From the NCBI GenBank assembly GCA_009694085.1, contig SHVW01000013.1:1-38213 (forward strand): 38,213 nt of DNA, in the 5' to 3' direction. This stretch comes from Alphaproteobacteria bacterium. GTDB taxonomy: Bacteria; Pseudomonadota; Alphaproteobacteria; SHVW01. The notes beneath the pieces are model-generated. The model worked only from the letters and a program-made list of their open reading frames with translations, was not told where the DNA came from and did no database searches. Each line of letters starts with the position of its first letter. Positions within the stretch are counted from its first letter, which is position 1. Both the position numbers and the translations under genes were made by a program. Shown here one piece after another: positions 1-7,650 of this stretch.

Positions 1-147
1 GCCCGAACGGTTCTTGCGCGCCACAATCCGCCGTTTCCACAGCGGACGGAGCTTCCGGCTCATCGCCAGAAATTGACCCGGCGTTACCCCGGTCAGCGAC
101 CGAAACGGCCGCCGGCGCACAAGGCCCGCGCAGCTAAATCTCGCCAT
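1..147 (-). mobile_element. IS5-type transposase, N-terminal part (cut by window edge)
   Basis: Reading the minus strand from an ATG at 147 gives 49 codons that run off the window's left edge. The segment FRSLTGVTPGQF followed by LRPLWKRR resembles the helix-turn-helix start of IS5-superfamily DDE transposases, where a phrase like FxxLTGVTPxxF opens the protein. A GGAGGG ribosome site lies 8-9 bases upstream of the ATG, so this looks like a true gene start. No terminal inverted repeat or target duplication can be fixed because the rest of the element is outside the window. The family call rests on pattern recognition of a short piece. Confidence 0.6.
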
Positions 148-276
148 CGGAAGGGCCCTCCAACGCCCTTCCATCTTGAATCACGTCATGCCGCCCTTGG
201 GAATCCCCTCATTTTCGCAACAGGTCTAATGAATCGGTGCAGAAAGACGACCTAAGATTTGCAGGGGATGGAAATC

Positions 277-666
277 ATGAGCAAGGTCGCGCAGACAACA
301 TCGGGACCGGAATCGCAAGGCCAAGCCGCAGCAGCGCCGGCGCCCGTCAAAATGCTGGAGCCGAGCCGTAAGATGGAGCTGAGCCATGTGCTCAACCGCA
401 TGAGTTCGGTCGCCGCCGTCTTCCAGGTACGCACGGACAGCATCGCCAATCGCCGCTTCGCCGCGTTCCGCGAATTGATGGATTTCTATATCGGGACGGC
501 AACCAGTAATTTGAACGTCGGCCACGATTATCTGTTTCACGGCCTCAACATGACCGACGAGCAGCGCGCCGAGGTGGAGAAGCTGGTTGCCACCATCTTC
601 GGCGGCGGCGAAGTCGCCGAGCCCGCCGCTCCTCCCCAGCCGCCATCGGCCAAGGGGAAGGGCTAA
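277..666 (+). CDS. Hypothetical protein, 129 aa
   Basis: I do not recognise this family. The ATG at 277 was chosen because an AGGGG ribosome site sits about 9 bases upstream; an in-frame ATG at 268 and a TTG at 259 lack such spacing. The product has an Ala/Pro/Gln-rich, probably disordered head (residues 1-30), a helical-looking core of about 75 residues rich in Met, Ala, Arg and Phe, and a Pro/Ala/Lys tail. There is no signal peptide or membrane segment. A phasin-like or other small helical cytoplasmic protein is conceivable but not shown. It lies between the IS5-type fragment and the quinone-reductase gene. Confidence 0.6.
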   Translation: MSKVAQTTSGPESQGQAAAAPAPVKMLEPSRKMELSHVLNRMSSVAAVFQVRTDSIANRRFAAFRELMDFYIGTATSNLNVGHDYLFHGLNMTDEQRAEVEKLVATIFGGGEVAEPAAPPQPPSAKGKG

Positions 667-707
667 ACTGGAGCGTCGGATCGAGTTCCCTGCGACGCTG
701 GAGCAAG

Positions 708-2147
708 ATGCGCGTCTTCATCGTTCACGCCCACGCCGAACCAAAGAGCTTCAACGGCGCGATGACGAGCACGGCCATGGAAGCCTTAACGACGGCTGGA
801 CATGACGTCGTCCTCTCGGACCTCTACGCGATCGGCTTCAACCCCGTGTCGGACCGATCCAATTTCGTGACCGTCCACAACCCGGACTACTATCGGCAGC
901 AGTCCGAAGAAGCCCATGCCGCCGCGCATAACGGATTTGCACCGGACATTCCGGCGGAGATAGACAAGCTCTTCTGGGGCGACGCGCCGATCCTTCAGTT
1001 TCCATTGTGGTGGTTTGGACTGCCGGCAATCCTCAAGGGCTGGATCGATCGCGTTTTTGCTTCGGGTGGACGCACCTATGGGGGCGGCAAGTGGTACGAC
1101 CGCGGTGTTTTTGCCGGAAAACGCGCGATGTGTTCCGTCACCATCGGCGGGCCCTCGCCGATCTATTCCGAACACGGGCTGGACGGTCCGATCTCGTCGA
1201 TTCTTTTTCCGATCAATCACGGGGTGCTCTATTTCACGGGTTTCACCGTGATCGACCCCTTCCTCGTGCATGCGCCGGCACGCATTAGCGAAGCCGAGCG
1301 CGCGGCCCATCTCGACCGTTATCGCAAGCACGTGCTTACTCTCGCCACGGCACCCACAATCACTTACCGTGGGCTTGCCGACTACGACGAACGCTTTGTT
1401 CTGAAATTGCCGCCGTGCGCCTGGTCCGGTCCGGCCATCAGAAGACTCGAATGGCCTCGGCCAGAATGCTCGTCTTCAAGACTGGATGAAGCCCATCGCG
1501 CGTCGTCACGTCGACCGGGCGACGCAACAGGCGTTCGACAGCGCCTTAAGTGCTTTGTCCCGGGTCATGGCGACATTGTAACGCGGGAAGCATCGGCGCG
1601 AAAGTCGCTCTACCCCACGGCCGGCAATCGCGCCAAGGGCGCGAAAGCGCGGGACCACAGCTCGCCGAGCGCGACCGCATCGAATTCGGCACGCTTCTGT
1701 CGCGCGACCGAGGCGTCGATGCGGGCGTTGATCCGGCGCAGCATGCGTTCCACGCCGCTATCCTCGCCGTCGAACACGGCATGCAGCCGCGACATGCCGC
1801 GCCGCGCGGCCAATTGCGACATGCGACCGAGCAACCGCCCGCCCCGGCGGCGCGATAGGGTTCAAGCACGGTCAGCGCGATCTCGCCGACCGGCGCGACC
1901 GGCGCCAGCCGCACGCAGCGCGCCGTGCCGATCTCCGCACAATCGCCCGCCGCGCCGAGCGCGATCAAGGCGATGCGGTTCGACTGATCGACGCGCGAGA
2001 GATAATCGAGATCGGCCAGGGCAAAATGAGTCCAGGCCGTGCCCTGGCGCTCCGCACGGGGCTTGCCGGCAAGCGCGCGCAGCCCGTTGGAGCGCACGCC
2101 GTCGCCATCGCCGAGCGCGCGGATCACGATGGTGCGGCCGTCCTTGA
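708..2147 (+). CDS. NAD(P)H-quinone reductase-like flavodoxin-fold protein with lost stop codon
   Basis: Residues 1 to about 234 match the NQO1/MdaB/KefF-type flavodoxin-like fold, FMN or FAD enzymes that reduce quinones with NAD(P)H. The opening MRVFIVHAHAEPKSFN is the FMN-phosphate loop, and PLWWFGLPAILKGWIDRVF followed by a Gly-rich stretch is the family's flavin/substrate segment. The family normally ends soon after the stretch reading ADYDERFVLK (near base 1406). Here the frame stays open for another ~245 codons of Arg/Ser/Pro-rich sequence, which from about base 1600 is simply the antisense of a decayed GNAT gene. The native stop was probably lost by an indel or rearrangement near 1410-1450. 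The domain call is firm; the true 3' end and activity are uncertain. Confidence 0.6.
   Translation: MRVFIVHAHAEPKSFNGAMTSTAMEALTTAGHDVVLSDLYAIGFNPVSDRSNFVTVHNPDYYRQQSEEAHAAAHNGFAPDIPAEIDKLFWGDAPILQFPLWWFGLPAILKGWIDRVFASGGRTYGGGKWYDRGVFAGKRAMCSVTIGGPSPIYSEHGLDGPISSILFPINHGVLYFTGFTVIDPFLVHAPARISEAERAAHLDRYRKHVLTLATAPTITYRGLADYDERFVLKLPPCAWSGPAIRRLEWPRPECSSSRLDEAHRASSRRPGDATGVRQRLKCFVPGHGDIVTREASARKSLYPTAGNRAKGAKARDHSSPSATASNSARFCRATEASMRALIRRSMRSTPLSSPSNTACSRDMPRRAANCDMRPSNRPPRRRDRVQARSARSRRPARPAPAARSAPCRSPHNRPPRRARSRRCGSTDRRARDNRDRPGQNESRPCPGAPHGACRQARAARWSARRRHRRARGSRWCGRP
1413..1609. other. Unassigned stretch between quinone reductase and GNAT remnant
   Basis: No convincing gene covers these ~200 bases. 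A 31-codon plus-strand frame at 1486-1581 (starting MKPIARRHVDRATQQ) reads like a helical protein tail, and a different frame just before it (1451-1489) reads as a short peptide ending KTG. Together they could be the end of a frameshifted gene, but no family is recognised. Confidence 0.3.
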
Positions 2148-2180
2148 GACGGGTGGTTACCGGGGCAAAACCGGGTCCAT
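1610..2180 (-). pseudogene. GNAT acetyltransferase, frameshifted remnant
   Basis: Two minus-strand frames together rebuild one GNAT-family acetyltransferase of about 190 aa. The upstream frame carries LKDGRTIVIRALGDGDGV and EIGTARCVRLAP, then EIALTVLEPYR, typical beta-strands before the acetyl-CoA loop. The protein continues in another frame as GRLLGRMSQLAARRGM, the loop and helix that bind acetyl-CoA. The switch falls in a GC-rich run near 1838-1850. A second frame problem lies near 2160: the ATG at 2180 reaches TAA after seven codons, while the conserved frame has no ATG and could start only at GTG 2127. Both lesions are in or near short homopolymers, so sequencing error cannot be excluded. 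The plus-strand frame over this region is a shadow. Confidence 0.65.
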
Positions 2181-2272
2181 GGTTAGGTTAGTCTAGCGCC
2201 GACGGCGCAGCCTGGCGAATCGGGCGCGATCGGCCTTGCTCCGGCCGGGCTGCAAGAGTTAGAAAGCTGACA

Positions 2273-2767
2273 ATGCCGGTGGTTCTCGACTCGACCGTTT
2301 CTCTTGACCTGGCCGATGAAGCGGCGACCGGCCGGCTGGCTGCTGCCATTGCGGCCTCCGCGCGGCCGGGCGATTTGATTGCGCTCACGGGCGATCTTGG
2401 CGCGGGCAAGACGGCCTTCGCCCGTGCCTTCGTTCGAGCGCGTGCCGGCGCCGATATCGACGTGCCCAGCCCGACTTTCACCCTGGTGCAAACCTACGAC
2501 CTGCCCAGCGGACCGATTTGGCATGTCGATCTCTATCGTACCGAGCGCCCGGAGGAAGCGCGCGAACTGGGCCTGGACGAAGCATTGGCCGACGCCATCG
2601 TACTGATCGAATGGCCGGAGCGCCTGGGCCCGGCGTTTGGCGCCGCGCTTGCCGCCAACCGACTCGATCTCACGCTCGCTTTCGGTATCGGGGAAAACGA
2701 ACGCCGCGCCCGGCTTACGGGCCATGGCAGTTTGGCGCGCCGGCTGCGCAGCCTGAAACTCTCATGA
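2273..2767 (+). CDS. tsaE: tRNA threonylcarbamoyladenosine biosynthesis ATPase TsaE
   Basis: TsaE is the ATPase partner of TsaB/TsaD in making the universal t6A base at position 37 of ANN-decoding tRNAs. The 164-aa product has the Walker A loop GDLGAGKT at residues 40-47, the family block SPTFTLVQTYD, and HVDLYR followed by a Glu-rich region and IEWPERLG, all diagnostic. Length is normal. Its TGA overlaps the ATG of the downstream amgK as ATGA, so the two are translationally coupled; the tsaE-amgK-murU order is widespread in alphaproteobacteria. Function assignment is confident. Confidence 0.95.
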   Translation: MPVVLDSTVSLDLADEAATGRLAAAIAASARPGDLIALTGDLGAGKTAFARAFVRARAGADIDVPSPTFTLVQTYDLPSGPIWHVDLYRTERPEEARELGLDEALADAIVLIEWPERLGPAFGAALAANRLDLTLAFGIGENERRARLTGHGSLARRLRSLKLS

Positions 2768-3807
2768 CCAAGCCCGTGGCGATGAAGGCTGATAAGCGTC
2801 GAAGCCAACGTGCGGCATTGTTGGATAGTGCGGGCTGGGCGGCGGCCGAGAGCAAGCCGCTGGCCGGCGACGCCTCGTTTCGCCGTTACGACCGGCTGAC
2901 TCTGGGCGACCGCCGCGCCGTGCTGATGGACGCACCGGCACCCATGGAAGATGTCCAGCCCTTTATGGCGGTGGCGAAACGGCTTACCGCGCTTGGCCTG
3001 AGCGCGCCTGCCGTGATCGCCGCCGACATCGCGGCCGGTTTTCTGCTGCTGGAGGACCTAGGCGACGATACCTATACTCGGGTGATCGCCGCGGGCGGCG
3101 ACGAGCCGGCGCTTTACGCGCTTGCCATCGATCTGCTGATCGCGCTGCATCGCCGCCCGGCCGCCGAGACCGCCTGCGGCATGCCGGCCTATGACGACGC
3201 GCTGCTGCTGCGCGAGGCGGCCCTGCTGGTGGATTGGTATCTGCCGGCCATGACAGGGCAACCGGTCGCGCCGGCGCTGCGTCAAGACTATCTCGACCTC
3301 TGGACCCGGTTGTTCCCGATCGCCCGGCGCGTGCCGGATACCTTGGTGCTGCGCGATTATCACGTCGACAATCTGATGTGGCTGCCCCAGCGCAGCGGCG
3401 TCGCCGCCTGCGGCCTGCTGGATTTCCAGGACGCGGTCGCCGGCCCGCTCGCCTATGACGTGGTCTCGCTGCTGGAAGATGCGCGCCGCGATCTCGATCC
3501 CGCCCTGATCGCCACCATGATCCAGCGCTACTGCGCCGCCATGCCCGGCATCGATGCCGGCGCGTTCGCGGCCAGCTATGCCGTGCTCGGCGCCCAGCGC
3601 AACGCCAAGATCGTCGGCATTTTCACGCGCCTGTCGGTGCGCGACGGCAAGCCGCATTACCTCAAACACATCCCCCGGGTTTGGCGCCTACTGGCGAACG
3701 ATCTCACCCATCCCGCGCTCGCCCCCATGCGCGGCTGGATCGACCGCCATATTCCAGCCGCACTGCGCGGCGTGCCGCAGCCCGCGTTGGCCGAGGCCGG
3801 CCGATGA
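2764..3807 (+). CDS. amgK: N-acetylmuramate/N-acetylglucosamine kinase AmgK
   Basis: A 347-aa aminoglycoside-phosphotransferase-fold kinase. In the AmgK family it phosphorylates the anomeric OH of MurNAc (and GlcNAc) in the MurNAc-salvage route that bypasses de novo UDP-MurNAc synthesis. Visible motifs are the catalytic loop LRDYHVDNLMW (around residues 196-206) and the metal-binding DFQDA (220-224), with FRRYDRL near the N-terminus. The start at 2764 overlaps the tsaE stop (ATGA), and the gene's own stop overlaps the next ATG. Direct coupling to a MurU-type nucleotidyltransferase supports AmgK over a generic APH enzyme. In organisms with this pathway AmgK/MurU contributes to intrinsic fosfomycin tolerance; that is family knowledge, not shown here. 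Confidence 0.9.
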   Translation: MTKPVAMKADKRRSQRAALLDSAGWAAAESKPLAGDASFRRYDRLTLGDRRAVLMDAPAPMEDVQPFMAVAKRLTALGLSAPAVIAADIAAGFLLLEDLGDDTYTRVIAAGGDEPALYALAIDLLIALHRRPAAETACGMPAYDDALLLREAALLVDWYLPAMTGQPVAPALRQDYLDLWTRLFPIARRVPDTLVLRDYHVDNLMWLPQRSGVAACGLLDFQDAVAGPLAYDVVSLLEDARRDLDPALIATMIQRYCAAMPGIDAGAFAASYAVLGAQRNAKIVGIFTRLSVRDGKPHYLKHIPRVWRLLANDLTHPALAPMRGWIDRHIPAALRGVPQPALAEAGR

Positions 3808-4559
3808 CCAAGCCCTTGGCGATGATGAAGCCGGTACCGAAGCGTGCCATGGTGCTGGCGGCAGGGCTTGGCGTGCGGCTCCGCCCGATCACCGCCGACC
3901 GGCCGAAGCCGTTGGTGGAAGTGGGCGGCCAGAGCTTGCTCGACCGCGCGCTCGACCGGCTGGCCGAGGCCGGCGTCGAGCACGCCGTGGTCAACACGCA
4001 TTATTTCGCCGAGATGGTGGCGAAGCATCTGGCCAGCCGGCTCAAGCCGCGCATCCATCTGTCGCCCGAGGCTAAGCTGTTGGAGACCGGCGGCGGCATC
4101 GCCCACGCCCTGCCCCTGCTCGGCCGCGACCCCTTCTTCGTCGTCAACGGCGACAGCTTCTGGCTGAACGGCCCGACCGACGTGCTCAAGCGCCTGGCCA
4201 ATGCGTGGGACGACGAGCGCATGGACGCGCTGCTCGCCGTTTACTTGACGCCGCGGGCGCTCGGCTATGACGGTCTCGGCGATTTTATGGTCGACCCCCT
4301 CGGCCGGCTGACCCGCCGGCGCGAGGACGAGGTGGCGCCCTTCGCCTATATCGGCTTGCAGATTCTCCATCCCCGCCTGTTCCGCGCGGCCCAGGACGGC
4401 GCCTTCTCGCTCAACCGCCTTTACGATCAAGCAGATGCAGCCGGCCGGCTCTGGGGCATCGTGCACGATGGCGAGTGGTTCCACATCAGCACGCCCGCCG
4501 ACCTCGCCGAAGCGCAGGAGCGGCTAAGTTCAAGATTTTCCTACTATCATCGCATCTGA
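3804..4559 (+). CDS. murU: N-acetylmuramate-1-phosphate uridylyltransferase MurU
   Basis: A 251-aa sugar-nucleotidyltransferase that in this pathway converts MurNAc-1-phosphate and UTP to UDP-MurNAc. The N-terminal signature VLAAGLGVRLRPIT, followed by DRPKPL, is the nucleotide-binding P-loop of this fold; VVNGDSFW supplies the metal-binding Asp, and the tail has the WFHISTPADLAEAQ block typical of short MurU/RmlA-like enzymes. The start at 3804 overlaps the amgK stop as ATGA. In many alphaproteobacteria the run continues into addB/addA; here it stops and a yciB-type gene follows after about 40 bases, so the cluster has been rearranged. Confidence 0.9.
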   Translation: MTKPLAMMKPVPKRAMVLAAGLGVRLRPITADRPKPLVEVGGQSLLDRALDRLAEAGVEHAVVNTHYFAEMVAKHLASRLKPRIHLSPEAKLLETGGGIAHALPLLGRDPFFVVNGDSFWLNGPTDVLKRLANAWDDERMDALLAVYLTPRALGYDGLGDFMVDPLGRLTRRREDEVAPFAYIGLQILHPRLFRAAQDGAFSLNRLYDQADAAGRLWGIVHDGEWFHISTPADLAEAQERLSSRFSYYHRI

Positions 4560-4597
4560 GGCCCCCCTTCGATTCCCCTTGGTGCGGCCCGGTCTTG

Positions 4598-5161
4598 ATG
4601 GTACGTCCACGCTCCATGTTCAAACTTCTGGTCGATTTCGGACCTCTCCTTGCCTTTTTCGTCGCCTATGGGCTCTCCGGCATCATGGCGGCGACGGCGG
4701 CCGTGATGGCGGCGGGCGTGGCGGCCCTGATCGCGGGCTGGGTCGTGGAAAAGCGGCTGGCCCCGGTGCCGCTGTTGACCACCGGCCTGCTTCTGGTGTT
4801 CGGCGGCCTGACCCTATGGCTGGCCGACGAGACCTTTATCAAGATGAAGCCGACCATCATCAATTTGATGTTCGCCGCGGTGCTGTTGGGCGGCCTCGTC
4901 TTCGATCGCATCCTGCTGCGCCATGTGCTGGGCGCGGCCTTTGCGCTGACCGACATTGGCTGGCGCAGGCTGACCGTGCGCTGGGCCCTGTTTTTCGCGG
5001 CTATGGCCGTACTCAACGAGGCGGTCTGGCGCACGCAGTCGACCGATTTCTGGGTCAGCTTCAAGGTGTTCGGTCTGATCGGTCTGACCGTGTTGTTCAG
5101 CATCGCTCAAATGCCGTTCCTGCGCCGGCACGCCGCTGCGCCAAGTGGAGATCAGACATGA
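4598..5161 (+). CDS. yciB: YciB/IspZ septation-associated inner membrane protein
   Basis: A 187-aa polytopic membrane protein of the YciB/IspZ (intracellular septation protein A) family, implicated in envelope synthesis and division. The family-typical start is FKLLVDFGPLLAFFVAYG. Five or so hydrophobic helices follow, with KMKPTIINLMFAAVLLGG, LNEAVWRTQSTDFWVSFKVFG and a final helix as family landmarks. Neither ATG 4598 nor the in-frame ATG 4616 has a strong ribosome site; the second matches the family start more closely and gives 181 aa. The stop overlaps the next gene as ATGA. Confidence 0.88.
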   Translation: MVRPRSMFKLLVDFGPLLAFFVAYGLSGIMAATAAVMAAGVAALIAGWVVEKRLAPVPLLTTGLLLVFGGLTLWLADETFIKMKPTIINLMFAAVLLGGLVFDRILLRHVLGAAFALTDIGWRRLTVRWALFFAAMAVLNEAVWRTQSTDFWVSFKVFGLIGLTVLFSIAQMPFLRRHAAAPSGDQT

Positions 5162-5943
5162 CCGATGCCGGCCTGCTCGCGCGCCATCTCGCCGCCATCG
5201 CCATTGCCCAGGAAGCCGGCGATCTGGCGCGCCGCCATTTCCTCGACCGCGACGCCATGGCAATTACCTTCAAGGGGCCGCAGGATTGGCTGACCCAGGC
5301 GGATCGTCAGGTCGAGGATTTGGTGACCGGCCGCGTCCGCGCCGCCTTTCCCGGCGATGCCTGCGTCGGCGAGGAGACCGGTGGCACCGAGGCTGGTAGC
5401 GTGTGGGTGATCGATCCGATCGACGGCACCTCGAACTTCGCGCGCGCCGTGCCCCATTTCTGCATCTCGATCGGCTATATGCGCGACCGCAAAATCGAGA
5501 CCGGCGTGATCTATAATCCGATCACCGGCGAAATGTTCACCGGCCGGCGCGGCCATGGCGCGTTCTGCAACGGCCGGGCGATGAAGGTCAGCCGGACCGA
5601 CGATTTCATGCGCGCGACCATCGAATTGGGTTGGTCGACCCGCCGATCGATCGCCGACTACACCCAGCTCATGACCCGTGTGGTCGGCGCCGGCGCCAGC
5701 TTCCGGCGCGCCGGATCGGGCGCGCTGGGCATGGCCTATGTGGCCGACGGGCGCAATGACGGCTATGCCGAGCTGCATATCAACGTATGGGATGTGCTGG
5801 CGGGTATCGTGATGGTGACGGAAGCCGGCGGCTGGACCAACGATTTCCTGACCGGCGACGGCTTCGCCAAGGGCAATGCCATCCTGGCCGGCGCGCCCGG
5901 CATCCGCGCCGTGCTGACGGAGACCACGGGGATTGCGGCCTGA
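5158..5943 (+). CDS. Inositol-monophosphatase-family phosphatase
   Basis: A 261-aa Mg-dependent, lithium-sensitive-type phosphatase of the IMPase/FIG superfamily. The metal-binding residues are visible as GEE (71-73) and VIDPIDGTSNF (84-94), with a downstream NVWDVLAG supplying the last metal Asp. Substrates in this family include inositol-1-phosphate, histidinol-phosphate (HisN-type) and sugar phosphates; the sequence does not decide among them. It is translationally coupled (ATGA) to the yciB-type gene, which says little about substrate. The soluble fold lacks a signal peptide, so it is cytoplasmic. Confidence 0.9.
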   Translation: MTDAGLLARHLAAIAIAQEAGDLARRHFLDRDAMAITFKGPQDWLTQADRQVEDLVTGRVRAAFPGDACVGEETGGTEAGSVWVIDPIDGTSNFARAVPHFCISIGYMRDRKIETGVIYNPITGEMFTGRRGHGAFCNGRAMKVSRTDDFMRATIELGWSTRRSIADYTQLMTRVVGAGASFRRAGSGALGMAYVADGRNDGYAELHINVWDVLAGIVMVTEAGGWTNDFLTGDGFAKGNAILAGAPGIRAVLTETTGIAA

Positions 5944-5966
5944 CGCGCCAGCGCGGGACCGCTGCC

Positions 5967-7148
5967 ATGCCTGGAATTTCAGCCGTCGTAATCCTCGTGC
6001 TCGGCGCGCTCACCGCCTTTGCGCCCTTGTCGATCGATATGTATTTGCCCAGCCTGCCGATGCTGGGACGCGAACTGGCCGCACCGGCGGCATCGGTGAA
6101 GCTGACGCTGTCGGCTTTCCTGATCGGCCTCGCGGCTGGACAATTGCTGTATGGGCCACTCTCCGACCGCTTCGGGCGCAAGGCGCCGCTGATCGCAGGC
6201 GTGGCGCTCTATACCCTCGCCTCCATCGGCTGCGCTTACGCCGCCACCGTCGAGGCCCTGATCGCGCTACGCGTGCTCCAGGCGCTGGGCGGTTGCGCCG
6301 GCATGGTGATCACCCGCGCCATCGTGCGCGATTTGGTGGAGGGGGCGGAGGCCGCGCGGCTGTTTTCCACCCTGATGCTGGTCATGGGCGTGGCGCCAAT
6401 CCTGGCGCCGCTGTTGGGCGGCTATGTCCTGATCTGGTTCGGCTGGCCGGCGATTTTCTGGTTCCTCGCCCTGTTCGGCGCCGCCTGCCTGGCCGGCATT
6501 GTCTTCGTGCTGCCGGAAACGCGGCCGCCGGAGTTGCGCACGGACGGCGGCGTGGGCGCCACGCTTGCCACCTATGGCCGATTGCTGGTCAGCCGGCGTT
6601 TCCTCGGTTTCGTGCTGTCCACCGGCTTTCCGATATCCGGCATGTTCGTTTACATCACGGCCTCGCCCCATCTATTGATCGAGACCTATGGCGTGGCGCC
6701 CGAGGCCTATGGCTGGGTGTTCGGCGCCAATGCCGCCGGGCTGATCGGGGCGTCCCAGCTTAACCGCGTCCTGCTGCGCCGATTTAGCGTGGAACGCATG
6801 CTGGCCCTGGGCGTGGCGATTTATCTCGCGGGCGCGCTGGCCCTACTGGCCGTGGCGGCGGCCGGGATCGGCGGCTTGCCGACCCTGCTCGTGCCCTTGT
6901 TCCTGACCATCGCCAGCCTGGGCATAATCATGCCTAACGCCGCCGCCGCCGCGCTCTCGGGCGAGGCGGTCCATGCCGGCAGCGCGTCGGCCCTGATCGG
7001 CACCATTCCCTTCGTGATCGGCGCGCTGGCCGGGGCCACGGTCGCGGCCCTCCCCACCGGCTCGGCGCTTGCCATGGCCGGCGTGATCGCCGGCTGCGCT
7101 GGGCTTGGTTTCCTGGCCAACCGGACGCTGGCACGGCCCGCGGCTTGA
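5967..7148 (+). CDS. MFS multidrug exporter, Bcr/CflA type
   Basis: A 393-aa, roughly 12-helix major facilitator. The first helix ends in FAPLSIDMYLPSLPML, the signature of the Bcr/CflA drug-efflux subfamily, and loop 2-3 contains GPLSDRFGRKAPL, the universal MFS motif A. RALGG-type motif B variants (RVLQALGGCAGMVITRAIVRD) are also Bcr/CflA-like. The ATG at 5967 follows the phosphatase stop by about 24 bases and gives the family's usual N-terminus. The substrate is unknown; sulfonamide, bicyclomycin or chloramphenicol export is known for relatives. Confidence 0.9.
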   Translation: MPGISAVVILVLGALTAFAPLSIDMYLPSLPMLGRELAAPAASVKLTLSAFLIGLAAGQLLYGPLSDRFGRKAPLIAGVALYTLASIGCAYAATVEALIALRVLQALGGCAGMVITRAIVRDLVEGAEAARLFSTLMLVMGVAPILAPLLGGYVLIWFGWPAIFWFLALFGAACLAGIVFVLPETRPPELRTDGGVGATLATYGRLLVSRRFLGFVLSTGFPISGMFVYITASPHLLIETYGVAPEAYGWVFGANAAGLIGASQLNRVLLRRFSVERMLALGVAIYLAGALALLAVAAAGIGGLPTLLVPLFLTIASLGIIMPNAAAAALSGEAVHAGSASALIGTIPFVIGALAGATVAALPTGSALAMAGVIAGCAGLGFLANRTLARPAA

Positions 7149-7157
7149 CCCCCTGAC

Positions 7158-7186
7158 TTGACCGGCAGCCCGTGCGGGAATAAATC
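7158..7186 (+). promoter_or_regulatory. Candidate sigma-70 promoter of the small exported protein
   Basis: TTGACC at 7158-7163 and TAAATC at 7181-7186 are separated by exactly 17 bases, just downstream of the MFS gene stop and about 45 bases before the next ATG. The -35 box fits well, the -10 box moderately. Confidence 0.4.
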
Positions 7187-7229
7187 TTAAGTCACCGCCG
7201 TTGTCGTTCGGACCTTCGGAGGGTATGTC

Positions 7230-7643
7230 ATGGCCCGATCGCGCAAAATCCTGTTCGGCTCCCTTATCGCGACGGCATTCGCCGCGACGCTGCTGGCGCT
7301 GCCGGAGCCGGCCGCTGCCGACGCCTATTTCTCTTACGGTTTCCGCACCGGCGGCCACCACAGCGGTGGCCATCGCTGGCGCCCCCATTACGGCGCCGGC
7401 TATGTCTGGGGCCCGCCGGTCGTGGTCTATCGCGAGGCACCGCCCCAGACGGTCTATGTCGTGCCCGCCCCAACCGTCATCACCCAGCCCATCCCGGCCA
7501 ACCCGGCCTCGCCGGTCTATCAGACCACGGACGGCCGCCAGTGCCGCGAGTACCAACGCACGGTCTTCATCGACGGCATGCCCCAGGCCAGCTACGGCAC
7601 GGCATGCTTGCAGCCCGACGGGGTTTGGCGGATCGTGAATTAG
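7230..7643 (+). CDS. Small exported protein with surface-antigen-like C-terminal domain
   Basis: A 137-aa protein with a clear Sec signal peptide (basic MARSRK, hydrophobic core, cleavage after AAA near residue 30). The mature part starts with a Gly/His/Tyr-rich stretch, has a Pro/Val-rich middle (about 66-95), and ends with CREYQRTVFIDGMPQASYGTACLQPDG, the short conserved tail seen in many alphaproteobacterial outer-surface proteins of the 17-kDa-antigen/RcnB-like kind. The two Cys residues in the tail could form a disulfide. A GGAGG ribosome site precedes the ATG. Exact role unknown; it probably sits in the periplasm or outer membrane. Confidence 0.8.
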   Translation: MARSRKILFGSLIATAFAATLLALPEPAAADAYFSYGFRTGGHHSGGHRWRPHYGAGYVWGPPVVVYREAPPQTVYVVPAPTVITQPIPANPASPVYQTTDGRQCREYQRTVFIDGMPQASYGTACLQPDGVWRIVN

Positions 7644-7650
7644 GGCGACG

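Noticed and set aside
73-255. 60-aa basic plus-strand frame at the left edge
   Set aside because: It lies antisense to the IS5-type transposase start and has no family features.
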